Below are positions 1-6,436 of a stretch of DNA of 6,570 bases, one piece after another. How positions within the stretch are numbered: the first letter of the stretch is position 1; each line of letters opens with the position of its first letter. Source of the DNA: Candidatus Fermentibacteraceae bacterium (GTDB lineage Bacteria > Fermentibacterota > Fermentibacteria > Fermentibacterales > JCC-6); the NCBI GenBank assembly GCA_021162285.1, contig JAGGYZ010000019.1:1-6570 (forward strand), given 5' to 3'. A program made the position numbers and the translations under genes. A model generated the notes under the pieces. That model had not been told where the DNA came from. It searched no databases and was given only the letters and a program-made list of their open reading frames with translations.

Positions 1-443
1 GACGATTCTCCGCTTCTGAGGGTATCAGGCGGCCGGCACAGGCCAATCAGCACCTTTATAGCAGACTTCACTGTAGCAGTATCTCTGTCAAACGGAACAA
101 GCATCTGTGATCTTTCAGCAGGAGAAATTTCTGTCTTTCCGCAATATAGTCAATACGTTTTATCCAGCCGAAACACTGTTCCCGCGGATTGAAGGTTGAA
201 ATGATGACAGCACGATTTCCGCTGGTTTACAGCCATGATCAGAGGAGGAACCTAAAGTGTTACCATCAGTGACTGAGGCAGTGGAACTGATCACTTAGCC
301 GGGGATTGCTTCTCCGAGGAGTTTCAAGGGCAAAGATGCCTCGACCAGCTTTCTGTTGATATCCCCGGTAAACTCGTGGAGCTCTGTCTTCGGCCAGACG
401 GAATAGTATAATCGGGAAAACAAGACCTCGGGACGGTCAGAAA
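1..443. other. Gene-poor left flank with minus-strand protein-like fragments
   Basis: No intact gene is convincing here. On the minus strand one frame is open from 226 to 71 and reads protein-like (STFNPREQCFGWIKRIDYIA is part of it). A second minus frame is open from 149 to the window edge and contains LVPFDRDTATVKSAIKVLIG. A one-base shift between them would give one continuous protein. A third minus frame is open from 483 to 295 and ends KLVEASLPLKLLGEAIPG-stop. None has a credible start with a ribosome binding site. Frame 1 of the + strand is also open from 1 to 189, so open length alone proves little. An 8-bp inverted repeat, CCGGGGAT at 299-306 and ATCCCCGG at 361-368, is also present. 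The family of the fragments is not recognised. Confidence 0.3.
407..412 (+). promoter_or_regulatory. Possible -10 box for the EamA transporter gene
   Basis: A perfect TATAAT lies 31 bases before the TTG start at 444. The -35 region at 17-base spacing (CTGTCT, 384-389) matches TTGACA at only three of six positions. The block AGTATAATCGGGAA closely resembles AGTATAATGGGAA at 1601-1613 upstream of the next gene, which slightly raises the chance that both are real. Confidence 0.4.
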
Positions 444-1355
444 TTGATTTATCTTCTTTCAGCCATCTTCTGCAGCACTGCAATCGCGCTTATTCTGAAG
501 CATGGAGAAGAGCAGAATCACAACAGATTTGTAATTCTTTCCATGAACTACACCATGGCTGCATCTATTTCTTTGTGGCTTGTTGTAAAAAAGGGGCTTT
601 TAAACAGTTTAGCCGATATGTCGTGGGGAAGGCTTGTTAATCAACTTGCAGGGAACAACCCGGGCGCAGAAGGCTTCCTGACTGTTGAGAGTTCTGCTTT
701 ATGGGCGCTTGTTATTGGCATACCCACAGGAATTCTCTACTTCCTCGGTTTCTTCTATTACCAGAAGTCCGTGCGCGAAAGTGGCGTCGGTATGGCTGGA
801 AGCTATGCCAAGATGGGGATTCTTATTCCCATGATACTAAGCATGATCTTCTGGAAGGAGTTTCCGGGAGGACTTCAATGGGCAGGGATTATTCTGGCTC
901 TCACCGCAATTGGTATGGTGAATCTCAGATTTAGCTCTAACAACATCTTTTCGTCAATAAAGCCTTATCTTTTGCTTCTTTTTCTTTCCAGCGGCGTTTC
1001 TGAATTCACCAGCAAATTGTACCAGAAATACGGTGTACTGGCGATGAAAGACCTGTTTCTCTTCTTCCTCTTTGCTACAGCTCTTCTCATCAGTCTTCTA
1101 AAAATTAGAAGAAAACCCTGCATCGGTGAAGTCGTTGTTGGACTTCTTGTAGGAATCCCGAATTTCTTCGCATCATTCTTTCTGATAAATGCGTTATCAA
1201 AAATGCCCGCTTCAGTAGTTTTCCCCAGCTACAGTGCCGGTTCAATTGCTCTTATATGTCTTGGAGGCAGAATTTTTTACGGTGAAAAACTATCCCGCAG
1301 GGAAACTACCGCAATTATCATCACTGTGGCTTCACTGCTGCTTATCAATCTGTAA
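444..1355 (+). CDS. EamA/DMT-superfamily transporter, ten-helix inner-membrane protein
   Basis: This 303-residue integral membrane protein has the length and layout of the drug/metabolite transporter superfamily, which moves small metabolites across the inner membrane; the substrate cannot be read from sequence. Ten hydrophobic segments are visible, roughly at residues 1-18, 29-48, 85-106, 119-137, 145-161, 174-191, 203-220, 229-250, 258-279 and 287-303, as expected for two five-helix EamA halves. Each half ends in the typical way: WKEFPGGLQWAGIILALTAIG closes the first, and FYGEKLSRRETTAIIITVAS closes the second. The loop between helices 2 and 3 (about residues 49-84) is long for the family. 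The start is TTG: no ATG or GTG lies between the upstream in-frame stop at 369-371 and this point, and MIYLLSAIFCS fits family N-termini. The SD is weak (GGGACGG, about 430-436). It appears monocistronic, with about 300 bp to the next gene. Confidence 0.88.
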   Translation: MIYLLSAIFCSTAIALILKHGEEQNHNRFVILSMNYTMAASISLWLVVKKGLLNSLADMSWGRLVNQLAGNNPGAEGFLTVESSALWALVIGIPTGILYFLGFFYYQKSVRESGVGMAGSYAKMGILIPMILSMIFWKEFPGGLQWAGIILALTAIGMVNLRFSSNNIFSSIKPYLLLLFLSSGVSEFTSKLYQKYGVLAMKDLFLFFLFATALLISLLKIRRKPCIGEVVVGLLVGIPNFFASFFLINALSKMPASVVFPSYSAGSIALICLGGRIFYGEKLSRRETTAIIITVASLLLINL

Positions 1356-1427
1356 TAGTATCGAACATGGCAGATTCAGACCGGACTGGTCAGCCTGACC
1401 TGAGCTTAATGTCAAAGCTGAGGCTGA

Positions 1428-1452
1428 GAACGAGATCGTAAGGCTCTCGTTC
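1428..1452 (+). terminator. Hairpin downstream of the transporter gene, possible terminator
   Basis: GAACGAGA (1428-1435) and TCTCGTTC (1445-1452) form a perfect 8-bp stem with a 9-base loop, 73 bp after the transporter stop codon. No T-run follows, so it is not a classical intrinsic terminator. It could end or protect the transcript or act as a regulatory dyad. Confidence 0.3.
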
Positions 1453-1525
1453 AATCAGCAGGCAGGGTACGAACTGGCGTGGGTCGCCCGGCACTGGAGA
1501 GCCAGCAGTACGCGACAGATGTTGC

Positions 1526-1554
1526 TTGACAGAGTATTAGCACAAAACCATTAT
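1526..1554 (+). promoter_or_regulatory. Sigma-70-type promoter for the ferredoxin-fusion operon
   Basis: A perfect -35 TTGACA (1526-1531) is separated by exactly 17 bases from CATTAT (1549-1554), which matches four of six positions of TATAAT. Transcription would start near 1561, leaving an untranslated leader of about 98 bases before the ATG at 1659. Confidence 0.6.
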
Positions 1555-1602
1555 TTTGGCTTCGGTTTTTCACCTCGCAGGTAATTGGTTATCTTAGGAA
1601 AG

Positions 1603-1608
1603 TATAAT
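1603..1608 (+). promoter_or_regulatory. Second possible -10 box in the leader of the ferredoxin fusion
   Basis: A perfect TATAAT lies 50 bases before the ATG at 1659, in the block AGTATAATGGGAA also seen (with one extra C) upstream of the transporter gene. No good -35 is found 16-18 bases upstream, so it may be an activator-dependent second promoter or chance. Confidence 0.3.
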
Positions 1609-1643
1609 GGGAATTGTGCGGAAGATCTGCACGCAATAACAGC

Positions 1644-1650
1644 AAGGTGA
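1644..1650 (+). promoter_or_regulatory. Ribosome binding site deciding the ATG 1659 start
   Basis: AAGGTGA sits 8 bases before ATG 1659. The frame is open further upstream to a TTG at 1614, but that start has no comparable SD and would add 15 residues ahead of a normal ferredoxin N-terminus. Confidence 0.8.
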
Positions 1651-1658
1651 GCGTTACA

Positions 1659-3551
1659 ATGAACAAGTATAGAGTTTCCGAAGATTGCATAGGCTGCAGA
1701 GCCTGTGTTGAGGTCGCAGGTAACAACTTCAGTATTGGCGGGGGAAAAAAGGCATATCTCAAAACTCAACCTGCAAACAAAGGGGAAGAGGCAGAGTGCA
1801 ACAGGGCAATTGAAATCTGTCCGGTGAATGCAATTTCTGTTTTCAACTATGAAGAAATGCCCGATGTAGTTGTTGCTTCGTCCAACGTAAAAGCAACCCT
1901 TGACCTCCACCCGGAACTTAAACAGGTGCTTGCCGGATTGTCTCCAAAGTTCAAGAGGATGCAGAACCCGGCACTGTACAATACTCTGGCGCGGTTTGCC
2001 AATTTCAGAGACGCTGCAAAGGTTACAGGGTTCTCTGTCTGTGAAATACTGCATATCATAAATGAACACCTGGGTACTGCAGAAAAACTTCAGCAGATAA
2101 TGCCCGACTGTATAAAGAGAAATGACGACGAACAGGAGCATGAGAGTACAGACATTTACTGGGAGGAGAGCCCGGAGCGGTATATCTACAATGAGAATAC
2201 CCTTGAAGACATTGTGAAAAAGGTCTCGGAGCTTCCACCACAGGGCAGCATTGTGGTTATCTCCGTTGAGAAGCCGGATGAACTGCTAAAAATTGCAGAC
2301 GGACTGAAGTACAAATTTAACATCGAAAAAAACAGGGAATACAGAATTTCAATATTTAATCCTGAAGCGGAAGAGCGGCTTCCCTGGCAGGAGCGCAAAC
2401 AAGAGTTTGAAGTTCTTGATGTAAGAACAATGATCACAGATCCGTTCGACATCATACTGAAGAAAGCTTATGCCACCAGAGACAACGGCGGGTTTGTTCT
2501 GGTTCAGCAATTTGAGCCTGTCCCGATGATAAACATGCTTTCGGAGATGGGTTTTGAACACCAGACAGATCAGAAAGCAACAGGAGAATTCTGGATCTAC
2601 TTTCACAAGAAGCCGGTAACCGCCACGGAAAGCAGTTCCTCCAGCGAAAAAGTTGATGCTGTTATACAGTCGGCAACACCTGTTGCTTATCCTGTGATGA
2701 TGCGTCTTCTTCAGTCGGAAAAGATCAGAAAACACATAAATATCAAAGAGCTTAAAGTATGGGAGGAAACAGAGAAGCACCTGGCCTGGATAACAAGCGG
2801 CAGGGCAGATATCAGTTTCTCGGCCCTTATAACTTCAGCAAAGCTCAGGAACAGCGATATAATGATTCCTGCACTGTTTGTGTGGGACAATTTTGTACTG
2901 CTCAGCCGTTCAAAGGTAAAAGACTTTAGTGATATCAAAGGCAGAGAGATCCATGTTCCACTGTTTGAAGAAGCTCCGCCTGCAAAAATCACAAAGTATC
3001 TGATCAAAGCAACCGGCTTTGATCCCGATGACTTTACATTCAGGTATGGAAAGCCCTTTGGCCGCCCTGAAGAGATATACAGAGACTTTGTTACAGGCAA
3101 GGCAGACACTGTTGTATTGAGAGAGCCTGAAGCGAGCTATGCAATCAAGATAATGCAGGACAGGAATACAGAGATCTCCGTAATACCCTTCAACACAATA
3201 TGGAACACTGTTAACGAAGGTTTCGGCAGTTTCCCCAACGCAGGTCTCGTTCTCAAAGGCGAATTCGCCAGACAACACCCTGAGGAGTGCAGGGTTCTTC
3301 TTGAGGAACTGAAGTCTGCCATTCAGTGGGTGAACGAAAACAAAAGAGCTGCAGCCGAGCTTTCATTTGATATGATGCGCCAGCCTGTTGACCGCGTGGA
3401 ACTGTTTCTGAACCGCGTAAAATTCGATTATGTGGAAGGTGAAGAACTTGCCTTTAAAGTAAAGCAGTACTTTGACATTCTCAACGAAAACGGTGTTGTA
3501 AACATGGAAATAGATGATGACTTCCTCTCCATTTTCAGAATGCAGGAGTAG
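1659..3551 (+). CDS. Ferredoxin-DUF1858-DUF2249-substrate-binding-fold fusion protein
   Basis: This 630-residue protein has no signal peptide and is probably cytoplasmic. Residues 1-63 are a single-cluster ferredoxin domain: C10xxC13xxC16 and C54-P bind one [4Fe-4S] cluster by family analogy. An extra C47 sits where Thermotoga/Desulfovibrio-type ferredoxins have a disulfide cysteine, but its partner position is alanine (A20). Residues about 76-139 match DUF1858 (LSPKFKRMQNPALYNTLARF, then AAKVTGF). Residues about 250-317 match the TusA-like DUF2249 domain (LDVRTMITDPF, FEPVPMINMLSEMGFE); residues about 175-235 may be a decayed second copy. A serine-rich linker (325-329) leads to an NMT1/SsuA-like two-lobed binding fold (332-625), recognised from SGRADI (380-385), SDIKGREIHVP (424-434) and FVTGKADTVVLREPEASYA (477-495). 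DUF1858 and DUF2249 often accompany hybrid-cluster, hemerythrin or nitric-oxide genes, so redox or nitrosative sensing, or an SBP-fold enzyme, is possible. The ligand is unknown. It is followed after 9 bp by a small membrane protein gene. Confidence 0.85.
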   Translation: MNKYRVSEDCIGCRACVEVAGNNFSIGGGKKAYLKTQPANKGEEAECNRAIEICPVNAISVFNYEEMPDVVVASSNVKATLDLHPELKQVLAGLSPKFKRMQNPALYNTLARFANFRDAAKVTGFSVCEILHIINEHLGTAEKLQQIMPDCIKRNDDEQEHESTDIYWEESPERYIYNENTLEDIVKKVSELPPQGSIVVISVEKPDELLKIADGLKYKFNIEKNREYRISIFNPEAEERLPWQERKQEFEVLDVRTMITDPFDIILKKAYATRDNGGFVLVQQFEPVPMINMLSEMGFEHQTDQKATGEFWIYFHKKPVTATESSSSSEKVDAVIQSATPVAYPVMMRLLQSEKIRKHINIKELKVWEETEKHLAWITSGRADISFSALITSAKLRNSDIMIPALFVWDNFVLLSRSKVKDFSDIKGREIHVPLFEEAPPAKITKYLIKATGFDPDDFTFRYGKPFGRPEEIYRDFVTGKADTVVLREPEASYAIKIMQDRNTEISVIPFNTIWNTVNEGFGSFPNAGLVLKGEFARQHPEECRVLLEELKSAIQWVNENKRAAAELSFDMMRQPVDRVELFLNRVKFDYVEGEELAFKVKQYFDILNENGVVNMEIDDDFLSIFRMQE

Positions 3552-3560
3552 AGCAAAAAG

Positions 3561-3920
3561 GTGATTATTCCCGGGTTGCGGAGTAAAGGCAAAAAGCGCA
3601 GACTTGTACTGATTTTTACGGGAATAGCCTTCTTTGCAGGTGCTGCAGACTGTTTTGAAAACGGTCAGGTACTGCCTGGAGCCGCAGGCGCAGCAGTTGC
3701 CATGTTCAACATTGCCGGAGCTTTTGTTGTTTACAAACACCCTTTCAAAACAAGAGCGATCCTGAATTCGGCAAACGCATTGTTTGCAGCTGTATCTGCT
3801 ATCTACTATTTCCACGCAGGCAGAGCCATCTGGCTGGGCTGGGTGCTGGTTTTTGCAGCATACACAGCAGCACTGGTTGTCTCCATAAGAAAGAGACAGG
3901 AAACAAAAGACAATGTATAG
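3561..3920 (+). CDS. Small four-helix membrane protein, function unknown
   Basis: This 119-residue protein is not recognised as a named family. Four hydrophobic segments are visible at about residues 14-32, 37-58, 66-85 and 88-109. The N-terminus (RSKGKKRR) and C-terminus (RKRQETK) are strongly basic, so by the positive-inside rule both ends face the cytoplasm. Small and aromatic residues (Ala, Gly, Phe, Tyr) dominate; no metal or heme motif stands out. C31 is its only cysteine. The start is GTG at 3561, with AGGAG (3544-3548) overlapping the upstream stop at a rather long 12-base spacing; TTG at 3576, with AAGGTGA at 3558-3564, is an alternative. The 9-bp gap makes co-transcription with the ferredoxin-fusion gene very likely, so it may be that protein's membrane partner. 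Confidence 0.75.
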   Translation: MIIPGLRSKGKKRRLVLIFTGIAFFAGAADCFENGQVLPGAAGAAVAMFNIAGAFVVYKHPFKTRAILNSANALFAAVSAIYYFHAGRAIWLGWVLVFAAYTAALVVSIRKRQETKDNV

Positions 3921-4222
3921 AAAAAGCTTAGCATCAATTCCACAGGACACCGGCTGCGGACCTCAAAACAGTCTATCGAATGGGAGATTTCAGGGCAGGT
4001 GTCTGTGGCATTCCTGTTCCTGGAAAAATACGGATACACCGTAATAGCTGAAGTTAAGCAAAGAGAAAGTACTGGTGGAGTCGATTCTGGCAGACCATTG
4101 TAACACATGTCCCGACTGCAGACGCGGCTTTCAGGGAAGGGTTGGAGTTTCTGGAGCACCACGGTTATACTGTGAATGATTGTGGTGCCGCCCGATTCGA
4201 AGAGAGAGTCGGCAACCTGTAG
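3921..4222 (+). pseudogene. Frameshifted gene remnant with two FLExxGYTV repeats
   Basis: Right after the membrane-protein stop, one frame is open to 4099 and contains SVAFLFLEKYGYTVIAEVK. A second frame, one base shifted, is open from 4058 to a TAG at 4220-4222 and contains FREGLEFLEHHGYTVNDCGA. The two motifs start 131 bases apart, one base short of 44 codons, so a single lost base between about 4040 and 4100 would join them into one protein with two related repeats. Seven of nine motif residues are identical, and six of those seven codons differ only at synonymous positions, as expected from protein-level selection. No strong start or SD is visible; GTG 3999 or 4005 are the only candidates. 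The family is not recognised. An assembly error in a living gene is an alternative. Confidence 0.4.
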
Positions 4223-4237
4223 TATTTTGTATTGGTA

Positions 4238-4261
4238 AGCTAAGCCCTGCTTGGCTTAGTT
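4238..4261 (+). terminator. Hairpin after the remnant, possible terminator
   Basis: AGCTAAGCC (4238-4246) pairs with GGCTTAGTT (4253-4261), nine base pairs including one G-T, with a 6-base loop. It begins 16 bases after the remnant's stop codon and ends 58 bases before the peptidase start. No T-run follows on either strand, so it may be a transcript-end hairpin or a leader structure of the peptidase mRNA. No good promoter was found between it and the peptidase gene. Confidence 0.35.
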
Positions 4262-4308
4262 GATGGTGGAGTTCTGTATTCGCCGTGCCGCAGTTGAAGT
4301 TTACTGAA

Positions 4309-4315
4309 GAGGTGA
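4309..4315 (+). promoter_or_regulatory. Ribosome binding site of the M1 peptidase gene
   Basis: GAGGTGA ends 4 bases before ATG 4320. An in-frame TGA at 4305-4307 excludes any earlier start. Confidence 0.8.
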
Positions 4316-4319
4316 AGTT

Positions 4320-6182
4320 ATGCTCTTTCACTGTATGCTCCTGATGGTTTCATTAATGACTATACCCGCCTCTGATGTTGGCCATGACGGGAAGGCAGAC
4401 GACTTTTCTTCAGATGCTCTGTCACGGGGACCCCATTCATTTGATGCGCTTCACTACGATGTCTCACTGGAGATATTCGAAGGGATTGAAGAAATTGCCG
4501 GCACATCCGGTCTGCTCCTTCAGTCGGAGGAAAGTAATCTTACAGGTATTGTTCTTGATTTTAAGGGAATGACCATAGACTCTGTATGGGACGCTCAGGG
4601 CACCCTTTCGTTCCTTCAGGAGGATGAAACAGTCAGTGTGGATCTCAATTCACCACTGAATTCAGGAGACACCGTTACTGTCTGGTTTTCATACGGCGGG
4701 TCACCCATAATCCAGGGGGGATCGGGGTTTCACTGGAATATGGAACTGGGTAATCATTTATCGCATTACAGCGTAGGCATGACGCCTCATTCTGGTCGAT
4801 ATATGCTTCCCTGCTGGGATGACATATACGACAAGGCCTCAATGGACACCCATCTTACGGTGACGGATACTCTTTACGCAGTGAGCTGCGGAGAGCTTGT
4901 TGATGTGGAAACTGGTAGCGGTACAACCACCTATCACTGGCATCATCCACAGGAAATCTCGCTGTATATATGGGCCATTGCCGTGTCAGATTTTATTGTA
5001 GTGGAAGACTCTACCTACAGCTGGATCAAATACTACACATATCCGGATGTGGAAATAGAGCCGATATTCGGCAAAGTAGACCGTATGATTGATTGTTTTG
5101 AAGCCACCTATTGTGCTTATCCATGGAATCAGAACCTGGGATTCCCGTTTGTGGGAACTTCCGGTTGCTATGAACACAATACAATCCCCTTCACTGTTGC
5201 CGGTGAAAGCATTGTTGCACACGAAATTTCTCACCACTGGTGGGGTAATTATGTTACAGAGGAAGACTGGCCGGAGATCTGGCTTGCAGAAGGCTTTGCC
5301 ACTTACAGTGAAGCTTTGTGGGAGGAATGGGAATACGGTTTCGAGGCTTACACGAACTACATGTTTGAGATTATGCAGGGGTATGTTGCCAGTGGTAAAG
5401 TTCTCCCCATAGTACCGGCAACCAACTACTGGGGCATTACTGTTTATGACAAAGGTGCCAGTGTTCTTCATATGCTGAGATACGTAATAGGAGAGGATGC
5501 TTTTTTCGATGGTCTGCAGCTTTATCTGGCTGATAACGCGTACAGCTCAACAACAACAGCGGATCTCATCGATGCCTTTGAAACAACTTCCTCCACGCAG
5601 TTGGACTGGTTCTTTGATACATGGGTTTACGACTATGCTTACCCGAACTACCAACTGAGCTGGGAGAGTGTGCAATCGGGTTCGAACTGGGAAGTAAGTA
5701 TTTCCGTGGAACAGATTCAAACTCTTGGACCGGTATTTGAGATGCCTGTTGAATTTCTGATTGAGGGAACAGAGAAAGATACACTGGTTGTTATGTGGAA
5801 CAACATTCAAAGTCAGGAAGAAACCTATACAGTCAGCTTCCTGCCACAGGAAGTAACCCTTGATCCCTGTCACAACATTCTTAGATCAGGGCTGGTTTCC
5901 GGTATTGAGGAACAAGAAGGCAGCTCTTACTCTAAACCACCCCCGGTAATCTTTCCAAACCCCGCTCACTCAAGTGTTGTAATACTGTGGCAGCATCACA
6001 GGCAGTTCACCGCCAGAGTATTTGATCTAAGCGGACGCTGTGTTCTTAAGGGAAGGATATCCTCAGCATCGACAACTATGGATGTTTCTTCTCTGCCTTC
6101 CGGATGCTATCAGGTGTCTGTAGAAAGCAGTATTTCAAGAGACTCTGCTCCGCTCACTGTAATTCGCCAGGGAGACAGATGA
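4320..6182 (+). CDS. Secreted M1-family zinc metallopeptidase with C-terminal sorting tail
   Basis: This 620-residue protein is an exported aminopeptidase-like enzyme. A hydrophobic leader (residues 1-17, cleavage likely after Ala17) lacks the usual basic n-region. The M1 N-terminal beta domain follows, with the family signature RYMLPCWDD (160-168). The catalytic domain has the zinc site H301-E-I-S-H305 with E324 exactly 18 residues on, and the transition-state tyrosine Y376 in YDKGASVLHMLR. The GAMEN exopeptidase motif is replaced by G282-C-Y-E285-H, keeping the glutamate but losing Met and Asn. A beta-sandwich follows (about 450-525, ending VTLDPCHNIL). The last ~80 residues resemble a type IX secretion sorting domain: FPNP (545-548), FDLSGR (568-573), then SLPSGCYQVSV. 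It is thus probably exported across both membranes and degrades extracellular peptides; substrate preference is unknown. Confidence 0.93.
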   Translation: MLFHCMLLMVSLMTIPASDVGHDGKADDFSSDALSRGPHSFDALHYDVSLEIFEGIEEIAGTSGLLLQSEESNLTGIVLDFKGMTIDSVWDAQGTLSFLQEDETVSVDLNSPLNSGDTVTVWFSYGGSPIIQGGSGFHWNMELGNHLSHYSVGMTPHSGRYMLPCWDDIYDKASMDTHLTVTDTLYAVSCGELVDVETGSGTTTYHWHHPQEISLYIWAIAVSDFIVVEDSTYSWIKYYTYPDVEIEPIFGKVDRMIDCFEATYCAYPWNQNLGFPFVGTSGCYEHNTIPFTVAGESIVAHEISHHWWGNYVTEEDWPEIWLAEGFATYSEALWEEWEYGFEAYTNYMFEIMQGYVASGKVLPIVPATNYWGITVYDKGASVLHMLRYVIGEDAFFDGLQLYLADNAYSSTTTADLIDAFETTSSTQLDWFFDTWVYDYAYPNYQLSWESVQSGSNWEVSISVEQIQTLGPVFEMPVEFLIEGTEKDTLVVMWNNIQSQEETYTVSFLPQEVTLDPCHNILRSGLVSGIEEQEGSSYSKPPPVIFPNPAHSSVVILWQHHRQFTARVFDLSGRCVLKGRISSASTTMDVSSLPSGCYQVSVESSISRDSAPLTVIRQGDR

Positions 6183-6203
6183 CATTACTGAATAAATCGT
6201 ATC

Positions 6204-6230
6204 TGTAAAGAGTGACAGGAAACCTTTACA
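6204..6230 (+). terminator. Weak hairpin after the peptidase gene
   Basis: TGTAAAG (6204-6210) and CTTTACA (6224-6230) form a 7-bp, AT-rich stem with a 13-base loop, 22 bases past the peptidase stop. No T-run follows, so its role as a terminator is doubtful. Confidence 0.22.
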
Positions 6231-6407
6231 AAGAACAAGATAGATGTTTAAACTGCCGACAGATAATCTGAACTGACCCATGTTTTCACACGGTTATTTG
6301 ACGACAGTTTTTCTGGAAGCCCTGTTTATTTGAGCGCTTCTTCCAATGTCGGTTTGGGTGTGCTAACGGAAAATCTGATTACTGCATTTAAATGGAACTG
6401 AAGTGTA

Positions 6408-6436
6408 TTGACATCATATGGGCTAAAGGCTATTCT
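6408..6436 (+). promoter_or_regulatory. Sigma-70-type promoter for the gene at 6497
   Basis: A perfect TTGACA (6408-6413), a 17-base spacer and TATTCT (6431-6436, four of six matches to TATAAT). Transcription would start near 6443, giving a leader of about 54 bases. GTGCG (6437-6441) and CGCAC (6473-6477) could pair loosely around the start of the leader. Confidence 0.6.

Larger units (their letters stand above)
1356..1658. other. Intergenic spacer with hairpin, dyad and promoter
   Basis: No gene is called here. The + strand frame 1399-1581 is open for 61 codons but has no usable start with an SD, and it overlaps the promoter at 1526-1554. A 13-bp dyad GGTCAGCCTGACC lies at 1388-1400, and a tandem GCTGAG hexamer at 1417-1428. 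The hairpin at 1428-1452 and the promoter are listed separately. Confidence 0.5.

Noticed and set aside
1399..1581. 61-codon open + strand frame between the transporter and the fusion gene
   Set aside because: No start codon with an SD, no recognisable motif, and it overlaps a near-consensus promoter.
1614..1658. N-terminal extension of the ferredoxin fusion from a TTG at 1614
   Set aside because: It lacks a good SD, while ATG 1659 has AAGGTGA at 8 bases and gives a normal ferredoxin N-terminus.
1551..2141. 196-residue minus-strand open frame opposite the fusion gene
   Set aside because: It lies antisense to a gene with clear domains and its translation shows no family motif; it is a shadow of the real frame.
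2320..2570. TusA-type sulfur carrier activity in the DUF2249 domain
   Set aside because: The fold is related, but the Cys-Pro motif that carries sulfur in TusA is absent here.
2652..3533. THI5/NMT1-type pyrimidine synthase identity for the binding-fold domain
   Set aside because: The cysteine-rich CCCFC motif of THI5 is absent; the domain has only one cysteine (C544), so only the fold is claimed.
3363..3950. 195-residue minus-strand open frame opposite the membrane protein gene
   Set aside because: Cys/Tyr/Phe-rich translation typical of an antisense shadow, with no domain signature; the + strand has coupled genes with SD sites.
4238..4261. Classical rho-independent terminator
   Set aside because: The stem is good but no T-run follows on either strand, so only a hairpin of uncertain role is claimed.
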